Assembly: GCF_002224485.1 (NCBI RefSeq)
Contig: NZ_CP022463.1
Coordinates: 92,376 to 156,375 of the forward strand
Direction of reading: 5' to 3'
DNA: 64,000 nt
Origin: Sinomonas sp. R1AF57
Lineage (GTDB): Bacteria; Actinomycetota; Actinomycetes; Actinomycetales; Micrococcaceae
Under the pieces are notes generated by a model that was given only the letters and a program-made list of their open reading frames with translations, was not told the DNA's origin and made no database searches. A program made the position numbers and the translations under genes. Within the stretch, counting starts at the first letter, position 1; each line of letters opens with the position of its first letter. Of this stretch, positions 40,528 to 47,640 are shown in pieces.

Positions 40528-40934
40528 GCGACAAGCCCTCCGTCCTCTTCGTGTGCGTCCACAATGCCGGCCGCTCCCAGATGGCCGCGGCCTACCTCAA
40601 CCGCCTTTCGGCGGGCCGGGTCGAGGTGCGCTCCGCCGGTTCCGAACCTGCGGACCAGGTCAACCCCGCCGCGGTGGAGGCGATGCTGGAGGAGGGCATC
40701 GACATCCGCGACGAGCAGCCCAAGGTCCTCACCACTGAGGCGGTCAAGGCCTCGGACGTCGTGATCACCATGGGCTGCGGAGACACCTGCCCCATCTTCC
40801 CCGGCAAGCGCTACGAGGACTGGGAGCTCGAGGACCCCGCCGGCAAGGGCGTCGACTCCGTGCGCCCCATCCGCGACGACATCCGGGGGCGCGTCGAGGC
40901 CCTCATCGCCGAGCTCCTGCCTGCGGGGGCGTGA
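40524..40934 (+). CDS. arsC: Arsenate reductase, low-molecular-weight phosphatase type
   Basis: A 136-aa LMW-PTP-fold reductase: the P-loop FVCVHNAGRSQMAAAYLN (nucleophilic Cys in C-V-H-N-A-G-R-S) and the second redox region MGCGDTCPIFPGKRYEDWELEDPAGK, with Cys residues in CGDTC, fit thioredoxin- or mycothiol-coupled ArsC. It converts arsenate to arsenite, which the upstream channel could release. The ATG overlaps the channel stop (ATGA). The long frame upstream is a shadow. Confidence 0.95.
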   Translation: MSDKPSVLFVCVHNAGRSQMAAAYLNRLSAGRVEVRSAGSEPADQVNPAAVEAMLEEGIDIRDEQPKVLTTEAVKASDVVITMGCGDTCPIFPGKRYEDWELEDPAGKGVDSVRPIRDDIRGRVEALIAELLPAGA

Positions 40935-42322
40935 TGGTCGCCGTCGTTGAGGGACAGGCCGGGATGACCCGCGCCGACCATCCCGTCGTCGTCATCGGGG
41001 CCGGTCCTGTCGGCCTCGCCGCAGCCGCCCACCTCCTCGAGCGGGGGCTCGAAGCGCTCGTGCTCGAGGCTGGTCCCAGCGTCGGCTCCTCGATCCGAGC
41101 CTGGGGGCACGTGAGGCTCTTCTCCACCTGGCGCTACAACCTCGACCCGGCCTCGGTGCGCCTGCTCGAGAAGCACGGCTGGCAGTCCCCCCGGCCTACC
41201 GCGCTGCCCTATGGCTCCCAGATCGTCGCCGACTACCTCGAGCCCCTCGCAGCGACGCCCGAACTGTCCAGCCGGATCCGCACCCGGCACCGTGTCCTCG
41301 CGGTCACCCGTCAGGACAGGGACAAGGGTGCGGGCATCGGACGCGACCAGGCGCCCTTCCTCCTGCGGGTGCAGAGGCCGGACGGCTCCATCGTCGACCT
41401 TCTGGCGCGCGCTGTGATCGACGCGTCCGGGACGTGGGAAACGCCGGCCCCGCTGGGCGCCTCTGGCCTCCCCGCCCTCGGCGAGGAGGAGGCCGTCGAG
41501 GCCCGGCTCATCACGGCCCCGCTTCCCGACGTCTCCGCGGGCGGCTTCGCGCGACGGCGCGTGCTCGTCGTGGGCGGTGGCCATTCCGCGGCGAACAGCG
41601 TCCTCGCGCTCTCACGGCTCGCCCAGACGCATCCGGGCACCGAGGTCCTGTGGGCCATCCGCGCCGAGACCCCCGGCAGGGCCTACGGCGGTGGATCTGG
41701 GGACGGCCTTCCCGCACGTGGCCAGCTCGGTGCCCGGCTCCGCACCATGGTCGAGTCCGGGGTCGTGCACCTTGTCACCGGCTTCCGGACCGAGCGGATC
41801 GAGATCCTCGAGGGGGAACGACTGCGCGTCCACGCGGCCGACGGCCGGACCCTCGACGCTGACCGGCTCATTCCCGCCACGGGGTTCCGGCCCGACCTGT
41901 CGATCCTGTCCGAGGTGCGCCTCGACCTCGACCCCGCCGTGGACGCGCCCCGGCAGCTCGGTCCGCTGATCGACCCGGACTTCCACAGCTGCGGGACCGT
42001 CGAACCACACGGAGCCCGGGTTCTCGCCCACCCGGATGATGACTTCTACATCGTGGGCATGAAGTCCTACGGGCGTGCGCCGACGTTCCTCATGGCGACG
42101 GGCTACGAGCAGGTGCGCTCCATCGCTGCCGCGCTTGCCGGGGACCATGTCGCCGCCGGCGCCGTCCAGCTGGAGCTGCCCGCCACGGGCGTGTGCTCCG
42201 GCGTCGGCCCGGACGGCGCCGCCGAGGAGTCGCTGCTCGGTGCCTCCTGCTGCAGCGGCCCCGAGAAGACGCCCGTCGTGATCGGCTTCCCGACCGGGCT
42301 CGCGCACGGTCGCTCGTCCTAG
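40934..42322 (+). CDS. FAD/NAD(P)-dependent flavoprotein of the arsenic operon
   Basis: A 462-aa flavoprotein. FAD-binding VVVIGAGPVGLAAAAHLLERGLEALVLE (key part GAGPVGLAAAAHLLERG, about 22-38), WRYNLDPASVRLL, then NAD(P)-binding RVLVVGGGHSAANSVLALSRL and PATGFRPDLS indicate a monooxygenase or disulfide-reductase-like enzyme. Cys pairs occur at the C-terminus (GVCSGVG, ASCCSGPEKTP), unusual for the family and reminiscent of thiol/arsenical sites. The start overlaps the arsC stop (TGATG); GTG 40931 is an equal alternative. Similar flavoproteins are found in other actinobacterial ars operons; the reaction is unknown. Its stop abuts the stop of the convergent CDF gene. Confidence 0.75.
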   Translation: MVAVVEGQAGMTRADHPVVVIGAGPVGLAAAAHLLERGLEALVLEAGPSVGSSIRAWGHVRLFSTWRYNLDPASVRLLEKHGWQSPRPTALPYGSQIVADYLEPLAATPELSSRIRTRHRVLAVTRQDRDKGAGIGRDQAPFLLRVQRPDGSIVDLLARAVIDASGTWETPAPLGASGLPALGEEEAVEARLITAPLPDVSAGGFARRRVLVVGGGHSAANSVLALSRLAQTHPGTEVLWAIRAETPGRAYGGGSGDGLPARGQLGARLRTMVESGVVHLVTGFRTERIEILEGERLRVHAADGRTLDADRLIPATGFRPDLSILSEVRLDLDPAVDAPRQLGPLIDPDFHSCGTVEPHGARVLAHPDDDFYIVGMKSYGRAPTFLMATGYEQVRSIAAALAGDHVAAGAVQLELPATGVCSGVGPDGAAEESLLGASCCSGPEKTPVVIGFPTGLAHGRSS

Positions 42323-43246
42323 CTAGGCGTGCTGCTCCGGCTCGTGCTCGCGGTGCGAGGCGGGCTCGAGTTGGAACGTGCAGTGCTCCGTGTCGAAGTG
42401 CTCTCCGAGGCATTGGGCGAGGCGGTCGAGCACCCGGTCGACTCCATCGGCGTCGAGCACCTCGTCCTCGACCACCACGTGTGCTGAGAACACCGGCACA
42501 CCCGAGGTGATCGTCCAGGCGTGGATGTCGTGCACGTCGACTACCCCCGTCGCGGAGAGGATGTGCTCGCGGATGCTCTGCACGCTCACGCCCTTCGGGC
42601 TGGCCTCGAGCAGCACGTCCACGACGTCCCGCAGGAGCCCCCAGGCCCGCGGCACGATGAGCACCGCGATGAGCAGCGACGCCACTGCGTCGGCCTGGAC
42701 CCAGCCCGTGGTGATGATGACGACGGCTGCCGCGATGACCGCGAGCGACCCCAGCAGGTCCCCGAGCACCTCCAGATAGGCGCCACGCACGTTGAGGCTC
42801 TCCCGGTGGGCGCCGTGCAGGATCAGGAGCCCGGCCAGATTCGCGACGGCGCCGAGGGCCGCGCCGGTGAGCATCGTCGTCGTCTGCACCTCGTGGCCGC
42901 CGCCGAACCGCTGGAGGGCCTCGAGGCAGATGACGACCGCGACGACCATGAGCGCGAGCGCGTTGGCCAGTGCGGCGAGCACCTCGGCGCGCTGGTAGCC
43001 GAAGGTCCGCTGGTCGGTCGGGGGCAGGGTCGCGACCCAGGCGGCCGTGAGTGCTATGCCCAGCCCGGCGGCGTCGGAGAACATGTGGCCGGCGTCCGCG
43101 AGGAGCGCGAGCGATCCCGAGAGGAAGCCCGCGAACAGCTGGACGACGACGACGGACAGCGTGATGGCCAGGACCAGCAGCAGACGACGGCGGTGCCTCC
43201 CCGTCGCTGTCGCCCCACCGTGGTCGTGGGCGTGCGTGTGGCCCAT
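42323..43246 (-). CDS. Cation diffusion facilitator (CDF) metal exporter
   Basis: A 307-aa Zn/Cd/Co-type exporter. A His-rich N-terminus (HTHAHDHGG) precedes six helices. The first metal pair is HMFSDAAGLG (H-x3-D). The equivalent in the fifth helix reads YLEVLGDLLGS, with Glu where ZitB-type proteins have His. The C-terminal cytoplasmic domain (DVHDIHAWTITSGVPVFSAHVVV) is typical. It would export divalent metal ions in exchange for protons. It starts 1 nt after the stop of the zincin gene, so the two are co-transcribed. Confidence 0.9.
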   Translation of the reverse strand: MGHTHAHDHGGATATGRHRRRLLLVLAITLSVVVVQLFAGFLSGSLALLADAGHMFSDAAGLGIALTAAWVATLPPTDQRTFGYQRAEVLAALANALALMVVAVVICLEALQRFGGGHEVQTTTMLTGAALGAVANLAGLLILHGAHRESLNVRGAYLEVLGDLLGSLAVIAAAVVIITTGWVQADAVASLLIAVLIVPRAWGLLRDVVDVLLEASPKGVSVQSIREHILSATGVVDVHDIHAWTITSGVPVFSAHVVVEDEVLDADGVDRVLDRLAQCLGEHFDTEHCTFQLEPASHREHEPEQHA

Positions 43247-43247
43247 G

Positions 43248-43622
43248 TCAGCCCCAGCCCAGCTCGTGGAGGCGGTCGTCGTCGACCCCGAAGTGGTGCG
43301 CGAGCTCGTGGACGACCGTCACCAGGATCTCCTCGATGACCTCCTCGCGGGAGGAGCACGCCTCCAGGATAGACTCGCGGAACACCGTGATGCGGTCGGG
43401 CAGCGACCCGGCGGCGTACCACTCGCCTCGCTCAGTCAGGGGTGTGCCCTCGTAGAGGCCCAGCAGGACGGTGTCCGGGTCGTCGTGCGCCCGCGGGATG
43501 TACCGGTCCTCGATGAAGACGGCGACGTTGTCCATGTGCTCGGCGATCCGCCGCGGGATGCGGTCGAGCGCCGCGTCCACGGCGGCCTCGAACTCGTCCT
43601 CGCTCATCCACGCCGTGCCCAT
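43248..43622 (-). CDS. Minimal-zincin metallopeptidase family protein
   Basis: A 124-aa protein of the MPTase/DUF1025 family. The metal-binding VVHELAHHFGVDDDRLHELGWG motif (H-E-x2-H-x2-G...) is at the very C-terminus, and VAVFIEDRYIPRAHDDPDTVLLGLYEGTPL is the usual middle block. Its substrate is unknown. TAGAGT ends 7 nt before the ATG and there is no Shine-Dalgarno: leaderless. It leads an operon with the CDF exporter. Confidence 0.85.
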   Translation of the reverse strand: MGTAWMSEDEFEAAVDAALDRIPRRIAEHMDNVAVFIEDRYIPRAHDDPDTVLLGLYEGTPLTERGEWYAAGSLPDRITVFRESILEACSSREEVIEEILVTVVHELAHHFGVDDDRLHELGWG

Positions 43623-43640
43623 GCCGCCCACTCTAGCGAT

Positions 43641-43670
43641 TTGTGCCGTATGACAGCCCGGCCCTATAGT
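43641..43670 (+). promoter_or_regulatory. tRNA-Glu promoter
   Basis: TTGTGC (43641-43646), 18-nt spacer, TATAGT (43665-43670). The -10 ends 15 nt before the mature tRNA-Glu 5' end. Confidence 0.7.
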
Positions 43671-43685
43671 TTGATGGTCTGGCTG

Positions 43686-43761
<76 letters not shown>

Positions 43762-43771
43762 CGAGCGGATT

Positions 43772-43800
43772 TTGAGTGGCCCGAAAGGGTCTGCTAGGAT
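43772..43800 (+). promoter_or_regulatory. Internal promoter for tRNA-Asp and tRNA-Phe
   Basis: TTGAGT (43772-43777), exactly 17 nt, TAGGAT (43795-43800). It sits 38 nt upstream of tRNA-Asp, in the gap after tRNA-Glu, and gives the clearest local model of the vegetative promoter. Confidence 0.75.
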
Positions 43801-43838
43801 CTAAGTCTTGTGAGCGGGGTTCGCACCGCAAACAACAA

Positions 43839-43912
43839 GGCCCTGTAGCGCAGTTGGTTAGCGCGCCGCCCTGTCACGGCGGAGGTCGCGGGTTCAAGTC
43901 CCGTCAGGGTCG
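43839..43912 (+). tRNA. tRNA-Asp (anticodon GUC)
   Basis: Acceptor GGCCCTG/CAGGGTC, D arm GCGC...GCGC, anticodon stem CCGCC/GGCGG with loop CTGTCAC (anticodon GTC), T arm GCGGG-TTCAAGT-CCCGT, discriminator G. CCA is not encoded. Confidence 0.97.
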
Positions 43913-43962
43913 CTTCGGCGACATGACTCCTGTCAGGTTGTCTTTCGATGAGCAATCATCGA

Positions 43963-44038
43963 GGCTCTGTAGCTCAGTTGGTAGAGCGTTCGACTGAAAA
44001 TCGAAAGGTCACCGGATCGACGCCGGTCGGAGCCACCA
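43963..44038 (+). tRNA. tRNA-Phe (anticodon GAA)
   Basis: Acceptor GGCTCTG/CGGAGCC (one G-U pair), anticodon stem TTCGA/TCGAA with loop CTGAAAA (anticodon GAA), T arm ACCGG-ATCGACG-CCGGT, discriminator A and encoded CCA. Confidence 0.96.
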
Positions 44039-44043
44039 CGAAG

Positions 44044-44070
44044 AAGGCCCCCGCGTAATGCGGGGGCCTT
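44044..44070 (+). terminator. Terminator of the tRNA cluster
   Basis: AAGGCCCCCGC (44044-44054), loop GTAAT, GCGGGGGCCTT (44060-44070), then TCG. A classical intrinsic hairpin 6 nt after tRNA-Phe. Confidence 0.9.
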
Positions 44071-44109
44071 TCGCGTATCCGGGGCGTGGCCGGATGGCGC
44101 ACCCGGCGC

Positions 44110-44469
44110 CTACATCTCCACCGAGTCCGTCCGCTCGGGCCTGGCGTCGATCAGTTCCATGAGGTGCCGCACCTGCTCGGGAAGGGACTCGTCGGTGTAC
44201 CGCGCGCTGAACGGCGCGGCGCCGAGCCCCTCGACGGAGATCTCGTACAGCTGCGAATCCGGCTGCCGCGCCGCCGTCGGGGCAGAGGACTCGTGCTGCC
44301 CTTCCGCGGCCAGGACCTCGTGGTGCGGCGCGGTGAGGTCCTGCAGCCCCGCGCGCTGCACCTCGCCGACGAGGTCTTCGGCCACGGGATCGGGCAGGGC
44401 CGCGGTGTCCAGTTCAGTGCGGGTGACGATCCCGGAGATTCCCCCGCCGCGGCGAACCGTGAGCTTCAC
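44110..44469 (-). CDS. Emfourin-like inhibitor of the adjacent M4 protease
   Basis: A 119-aa protein, VKLTVRRGGGISGIVTRTELDTAALP at the start, with AARQPDSQLYEISVEG, PFSARYTDESLPEQVRHLMELI at the end. The N-terminal beta-hairpin, the D-x2-LYE-I block and the terminal helix match the protealysin-inhibitor (emfourin) family. It starts with GTG overlapping the protease stop (GTGA on the minus strand), so enzyme and inhibitor are made together. Family knowledge: emfourin is a slow tight-binding cytoplasmic inhibitor of protealysin in Serratia. The pairing here is the main evidence. Confidence 0.75.
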   Translation of the reverse strand: MKLTVRRGGGISGIVTRTELDTAALPDPVAEDLVGEVQRAGLQDLTAPHHEVLAAEGQHESSAPTAARQPDSQLYEISVEGLGAAPFSARYTDESLPEQVRHLMELIDARPERTDSVEM

Positions 44470-45545
44470 GTGAGGACGCCGACCCCCTTCCATGCATCGC
44501 TGACGGCCCTCTGCTCGGGCTGCCCGAAGAGCTGCCCCGCGACCTCGACCGTGGCGTTTGCGGCGTCCTCGAACTGCGCGGTCTGGTGCAGACGCTTGGT
44601 CAGAGTCTCGTACCAGATCTTCCCCGTGACCTCCCAGGCGTTCCCGCCGATCGTCGTCGCCGCCAAGTAGAAGGCGTGGTTGGGGATCCCCGAGTTGATA
44701 TGGACGCCGCCGCTGTCGTTGCGCGGGTCCTCATCGTCCGGGAGGTCCACGTAGTCCTTCATGTGCGCGGGCTGCCGGTCGCCGGACCAGGCGGTGCCGG
44801 GCTTGCTCATCGACCGGAGTGCCGTGCCGAGCGTGGCAACGAGCGTCCCCTCGCCGATCAGCCAGTCGGCCTTGTCCGCTGTCTGCTTGAGGCTGTACTG
44901 CTTGACGAGCGAGCCGAAGACGTCCGAGAACGACTCGTTCAGCGCCCCGGACTGCTTGCTGTAGACGAGCCCGGCCGTGAACTGGGTGACCCCGTGGGTG
45001 AGCTCGTGCCCGATGACATCGAGCGCGCGGGTGAGGGCGCCCGTCTGGAAGATCCGCCCGCTCCCGTCGCCGTAGACCATCTGGGTGCCGTCCCACATGG
45101 CGTTGTCGTAGCCGGTGCTGAAGTGGACGCTGGAGACCAGCTCGAGTCCTTGGTCGTCCACGGAGTTGCGCCCGTACACGTTCCGGTAGAACTCATAGGT
45201 GCTGTTGCTGCCGTCGTACGCCTGGTTGACGGCGACGTCGGCGACGGCCGGCTCGCCCGTGCCGCGCATCCTCACCCCGGGCAGGAAGGACCTGCCCTTG
45301 TTCTTGGCGTCGTAGACCGTCAGCCGGCCCCCGGCCGTGACCCCGAATCCGATCATCGGCCCGATCTTGAGGTCCAGCTGCCGCGTCAGATGGCTCACGA
45401 CGCTGCGCTGGGAATGGATGGCGGCCGTGGCTGCCAGCGCGCGGACCGCAGCCTCGCGCTCGGCAAGCTTGCCATGGACCGCGAGGTACGCCAGCAGGTC
45501 TGGCGGCGCGATCGAGCACAGGGCTCGTCTGGTTGTCTTCAACAC
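44466..45545 (-). CDS. Protealysin-like M4 (thermolysin family) metalloprotease without signal peptide
   Basis: A 359-aa zinc protease. The short propeptide region (MLKTTRRALCSIAPPDLLAYLA, CSIxPPxLL motif of protealysins) replaces a signal peptide, so it is a cytoplasmic-type M4. Catalytic motifs are VIGHELTHGVTQF (HExxH), GALNESFSDVFGSL (third zinc ligand Glu) and NDSGGVHINSGIPNHAFYLAA (His). The start is GTG 45545. It forms a two-gene operon with the emfourin-like inhibitor. Known protealysins act inside the cell or after non-classical release; the target here is unknown. Confidence 0.92.
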   Translation of the reverse strand: MLKTTRRALCSIAPPDLLAYLAVHGKLAEREAAVRALAATAAIHSQRSVVSHLTRQLDLKIGPMIGFGVTAGGRLTVYDAKNKGRSFLPGVRMRGTGEPAVADVAVNQAYDGSNSTYEFYRNVYGRNSVDDQGLELVSSVHFSTGYDNAMWDGTQMVYGDGSGRIFQTGALTRALDVIGHELTHGVTQFTAGLVYSKQSGALNESFSDVFGSLVKQYSLKQTADKADWLIGEGTLVATLGTALRSMSKPGTAWSGDRQPAHMKDYVDLPDDEDPRNDSGGVHINSGIPNHAFYLAATTIGGNAWEVTGKIWYETLTKRLHQTAQFEDAANATVEVAGQLFGQPEQRAVSDAWKGVGVLT

Positions 45546-45741
45546 GGTAGGCCTCTGACGGTTCGACTCGAGGTGGGTTGGGCGGCGAGAAGCGTAGCGC
45601 CGGTGGCGTTACTGGGGCGTTATCACCCGGGATGTGGACTCCTTCGACGCCATAAGGGTAGGCCCGTGAGCGCAGGGCCGACAGTGCTTCGACCGGCCGG
45701 CGTGGCGATGGGGGTCGCGCAGCCTGCCCATCCCTGAGAAA

Positions 45742-46713
45742 ATGGGGCGCATGGTGCGACGCGGAGCGTCCTCCCTGCCCCCCGTCCGGGCTCGCGCCGA
45801 GCCCCATTCCGGCGCCCGGTGGGCGGCTGCCAGGGTTCTGTTCATCGGACTGGTCGTGATCATCGCGGTCGCGGCCCTGGCGCTCGTCGTCCTGGCGCCG
45901 TTGGCTGCGCTGGTCCTCGCGGCCGTGGTCCTCATCGCGGCCGCCTCCTGGAGGTCGCCTGCCCGCCGGTCGCACGGCGTCCTCCTGATGCCCCTCGCCG
46001 CGGTCTGGGGTGCTGCCGCCGTGGTGGTGCTCGGTGTCGGCTCGCTGGCCGTCCAGTCCTTCCTCTCCAGCGGCACCGGTCCGGGCCCGAGCGCGCGCCA
46101 GGGCGGGGAATCCTCGTCCTCGCCGTCGGGGACGGCAGGGAGCCCGACCACGGGTCCGACACCTGCGCCCACGGCCTCAGCGGCCAGCCCGAGCCCAAGT
46201 CCCAGTCCATCCGCCCTCCCGACGGCGGGCGGAGCACAGAGCTCCCCGGCCGCTGGAGCTGCCGGGGTGCCCGCCGAGGGTCCCGCTGCGCCCGCCCTCC
46301 CGTCCGCTGTGGCCGCCGCCCCCGCGGCATCCCCGCCGCAGGTTCCGCTCATCCCCCTTCCGCTCGTTTCCTCCCCGCCGCTCGCGCTCCGGGCTCCAGC
46401 GCCCGCTCTGGCACCCGCGCCGGCTGCAGCTCCCGCACGGGTTCAAGCTCCAGCCCCTGTTCCGGCAGCGCCAGCCCTCGTCCCCGCCCCGGCTCCGGCA
46501 CCAGGTCCCGCGGCTCCCGCATCCCCGCCACCCCAGCCCTCTCCCGCCGCCTCACCCGGGAAGGGACCGGGCCAGAACTGCGCCGGCGGTGTGTCGCCCT
46601 GGGCTCCTCCCGCCTTCGCCCGGCCGCCTGCCTGCAGCGCTCCACCTTGCGATGACCGGGCAGCGTCGGGCCGTCCGCCCGTCCCGGCTCCGCCGCCATG
46701 CGCGGGACGCTGA
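45742..46713 (+). CDS. Hypothetical membrane protein with long Pro/Ala-rich domain
   Basis: A 323-aa protein I do not recognise by family. Two or three hydrophobic helices at about 28-70 and 80-108 are followed by ~215 residues of Pro/Ala/Ser low complexity ending in a Cys-containing tail (CAGG, PPACSAPPCDDR, PPCAGR). The long tail is predicted to be extracytoplasmic and could span the wall. Start choice is open: ATG 45742, or ATG 45751, which has GAAAAT 7 nt upstream (leaderless style). A competing minus-strand ORF over the same DNA lacks membrane segments. Confidence is limited by low complexity. Confidence 0.5.
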   Translation: MGRMVRRGASSLPPVRARAEPHSGARWAAARVLFIGLVVIIAVAALALVVLAPLAALVLAAVVLIAAASWRSPARRSHGVLLMPLAAVWGAAAVVVLGVGSLAVQSFLSSGTGPGPSARQGGESSSSPSGTAGSPTTGPTPAPTASAASPSPSPSPSALPTAGGAQSSPAAGAAGVPAEGPAAPALPSAVAAAPAASPPQVPLIPLPLVSSPPLALRAPAPALAPAPAAAPARVQAPAPVPAAPALVPAPAPAPGPAAPASPPPQPSPAASPGKGPGQNCAGGVSPWAPPAFARPPACSAPPCDDRAASGRPPVPAPPPCAGR

Positions 46714-46725
46714 CCGACCCGCCCC

Positions 46726-47541
46726 TCAGGTCACATGCCCCGCTGTGCCCATCTGCCCCGCTGTGCCCAGCGCCTCCCGCACCGCCTCGCCCGAGGCCAA
46801 GTGCCTCAGCAGCCGGGAGGTGAAGCGGGCGGCTGGCGCGCCGTCGATCACGTCATGATCCAGCGTGAGCGTGATGCGGCCGATCTCGCGCTCGACGACG
46901 CGGCCGCCGTCGAGCTTCGGCTCCAGGCTGATCCCGCCGATCGTGACCGCGAGTGTCCCTGCTCCGGGGCTCAGCGCCCACCCCGCGGCGTCGGTTCCCA
47001 TGCCCACATTGTTGACGCCCACGACTCCGAACCGCTTCGCCCACGGAATGCTCCGGCTGCCCCATCGCATGATCCACGGGACAGCCACTGGCGGGATCGC
47101 CTCGAGCCACCGTTGGCCCGCGATCGGTTCCGCGCTGCCGCGCTGGGCGGCACGGATCTCCTCATGCATCTCCCGGAGCGTCTTGGTATCGGCGCGACGG
47201 ATCGGCAGGTAACTCACCGCAGACTGGCCCCCGACCCGGCGCTCCACGATGACCTCGACGATGATCTCATCGAGGAACACCATCGAATGTCCGCGCCTGA
47301 AGGCGTTCACCTCAGGGACCTCGGCGATGGCGCGAGCCGTACAGGCCACCACATAGGCGGTGAACGAGAGCTGCTCGCCCATGGCAGCGGCATGCTCCCG
47401 GAGGAGGGACCGCGGGACCGTCAGGTCCGCCTCGACGAGCCCGTACATCAGGTGGCGCCTGTGGGCAAGAGCCTGACCAGCCACGAGCGCCCTCCGCGCC
47501 CGTGTGAGGCGCTGCATCCGGTAGCCGGGGGAGTCTGGCAT
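46726..47541 (-). CDS. Orphan 2-oxoacid dehydrogenase-type acyltransferase catalytic domain
   Basis: A 271-aa protein that aligns by motif to the catalytic (CAT-like) core of E2 acyltransferases: LSFTAYVVACTARAIAEVPEVNAFR near the middle and TLTLDHDVIDGAPAARFTSRL at the end, holding the H-D-x-I-D-G-A active-site motif (E2s have DHRVVDGA). It has no lipoyl domain, no E1/E3-binding domain, and no E1 or E3 gene is nearby. A basic N-terminus (MPDSPGYRMQRLTRARRALV) replaces the missing domains. It may act on a small acyl-CoA rather than a lipoyl complex; the substrate is unknown. Confidence 0.75.
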   Translation of the reverse strand: MPDSPGYRMQRLTRARRALVAGQALAHRRHLMYGLVEADLTVPRSLLREHAAAMGEQLSFTAYVVACTARAIAEVPEVNAFRRGHSMVFLDEIIVEVIVERRVGGQSAVSYLPIRRADTKTLREMHEEIRAAQRGSAEPIAGQRWLEAIPPVAVPWIMRWGSRSIPWAKRFGVVGVNNVGMGTDAAGWALSPGAGTLAVTIGGISLEPKLDGGRVVEREIGRITLTLDHDVIDGAPAARFTSRLLRHLASGEAVREALGTAGQMGTAGHVT

Positions 47542-47640
47542 GGCCGCCTTCCGGTACGCCGGTTCGGGACCCTTCCACGCTACGCCGATTGAGCTGCGCG
47601 ATAACAGCCCCGTAACGCACAGCACCCCTAGGATGGCGGG

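Noticed and set aside
45609-46352. Minus-strand 247-codon frame over the Pro-rich membrane protein
   Set aside because: It lacks membrane segments or family motifs, and the plus frame has clean hydrophobic helices. Low complexity leaves some doubt.
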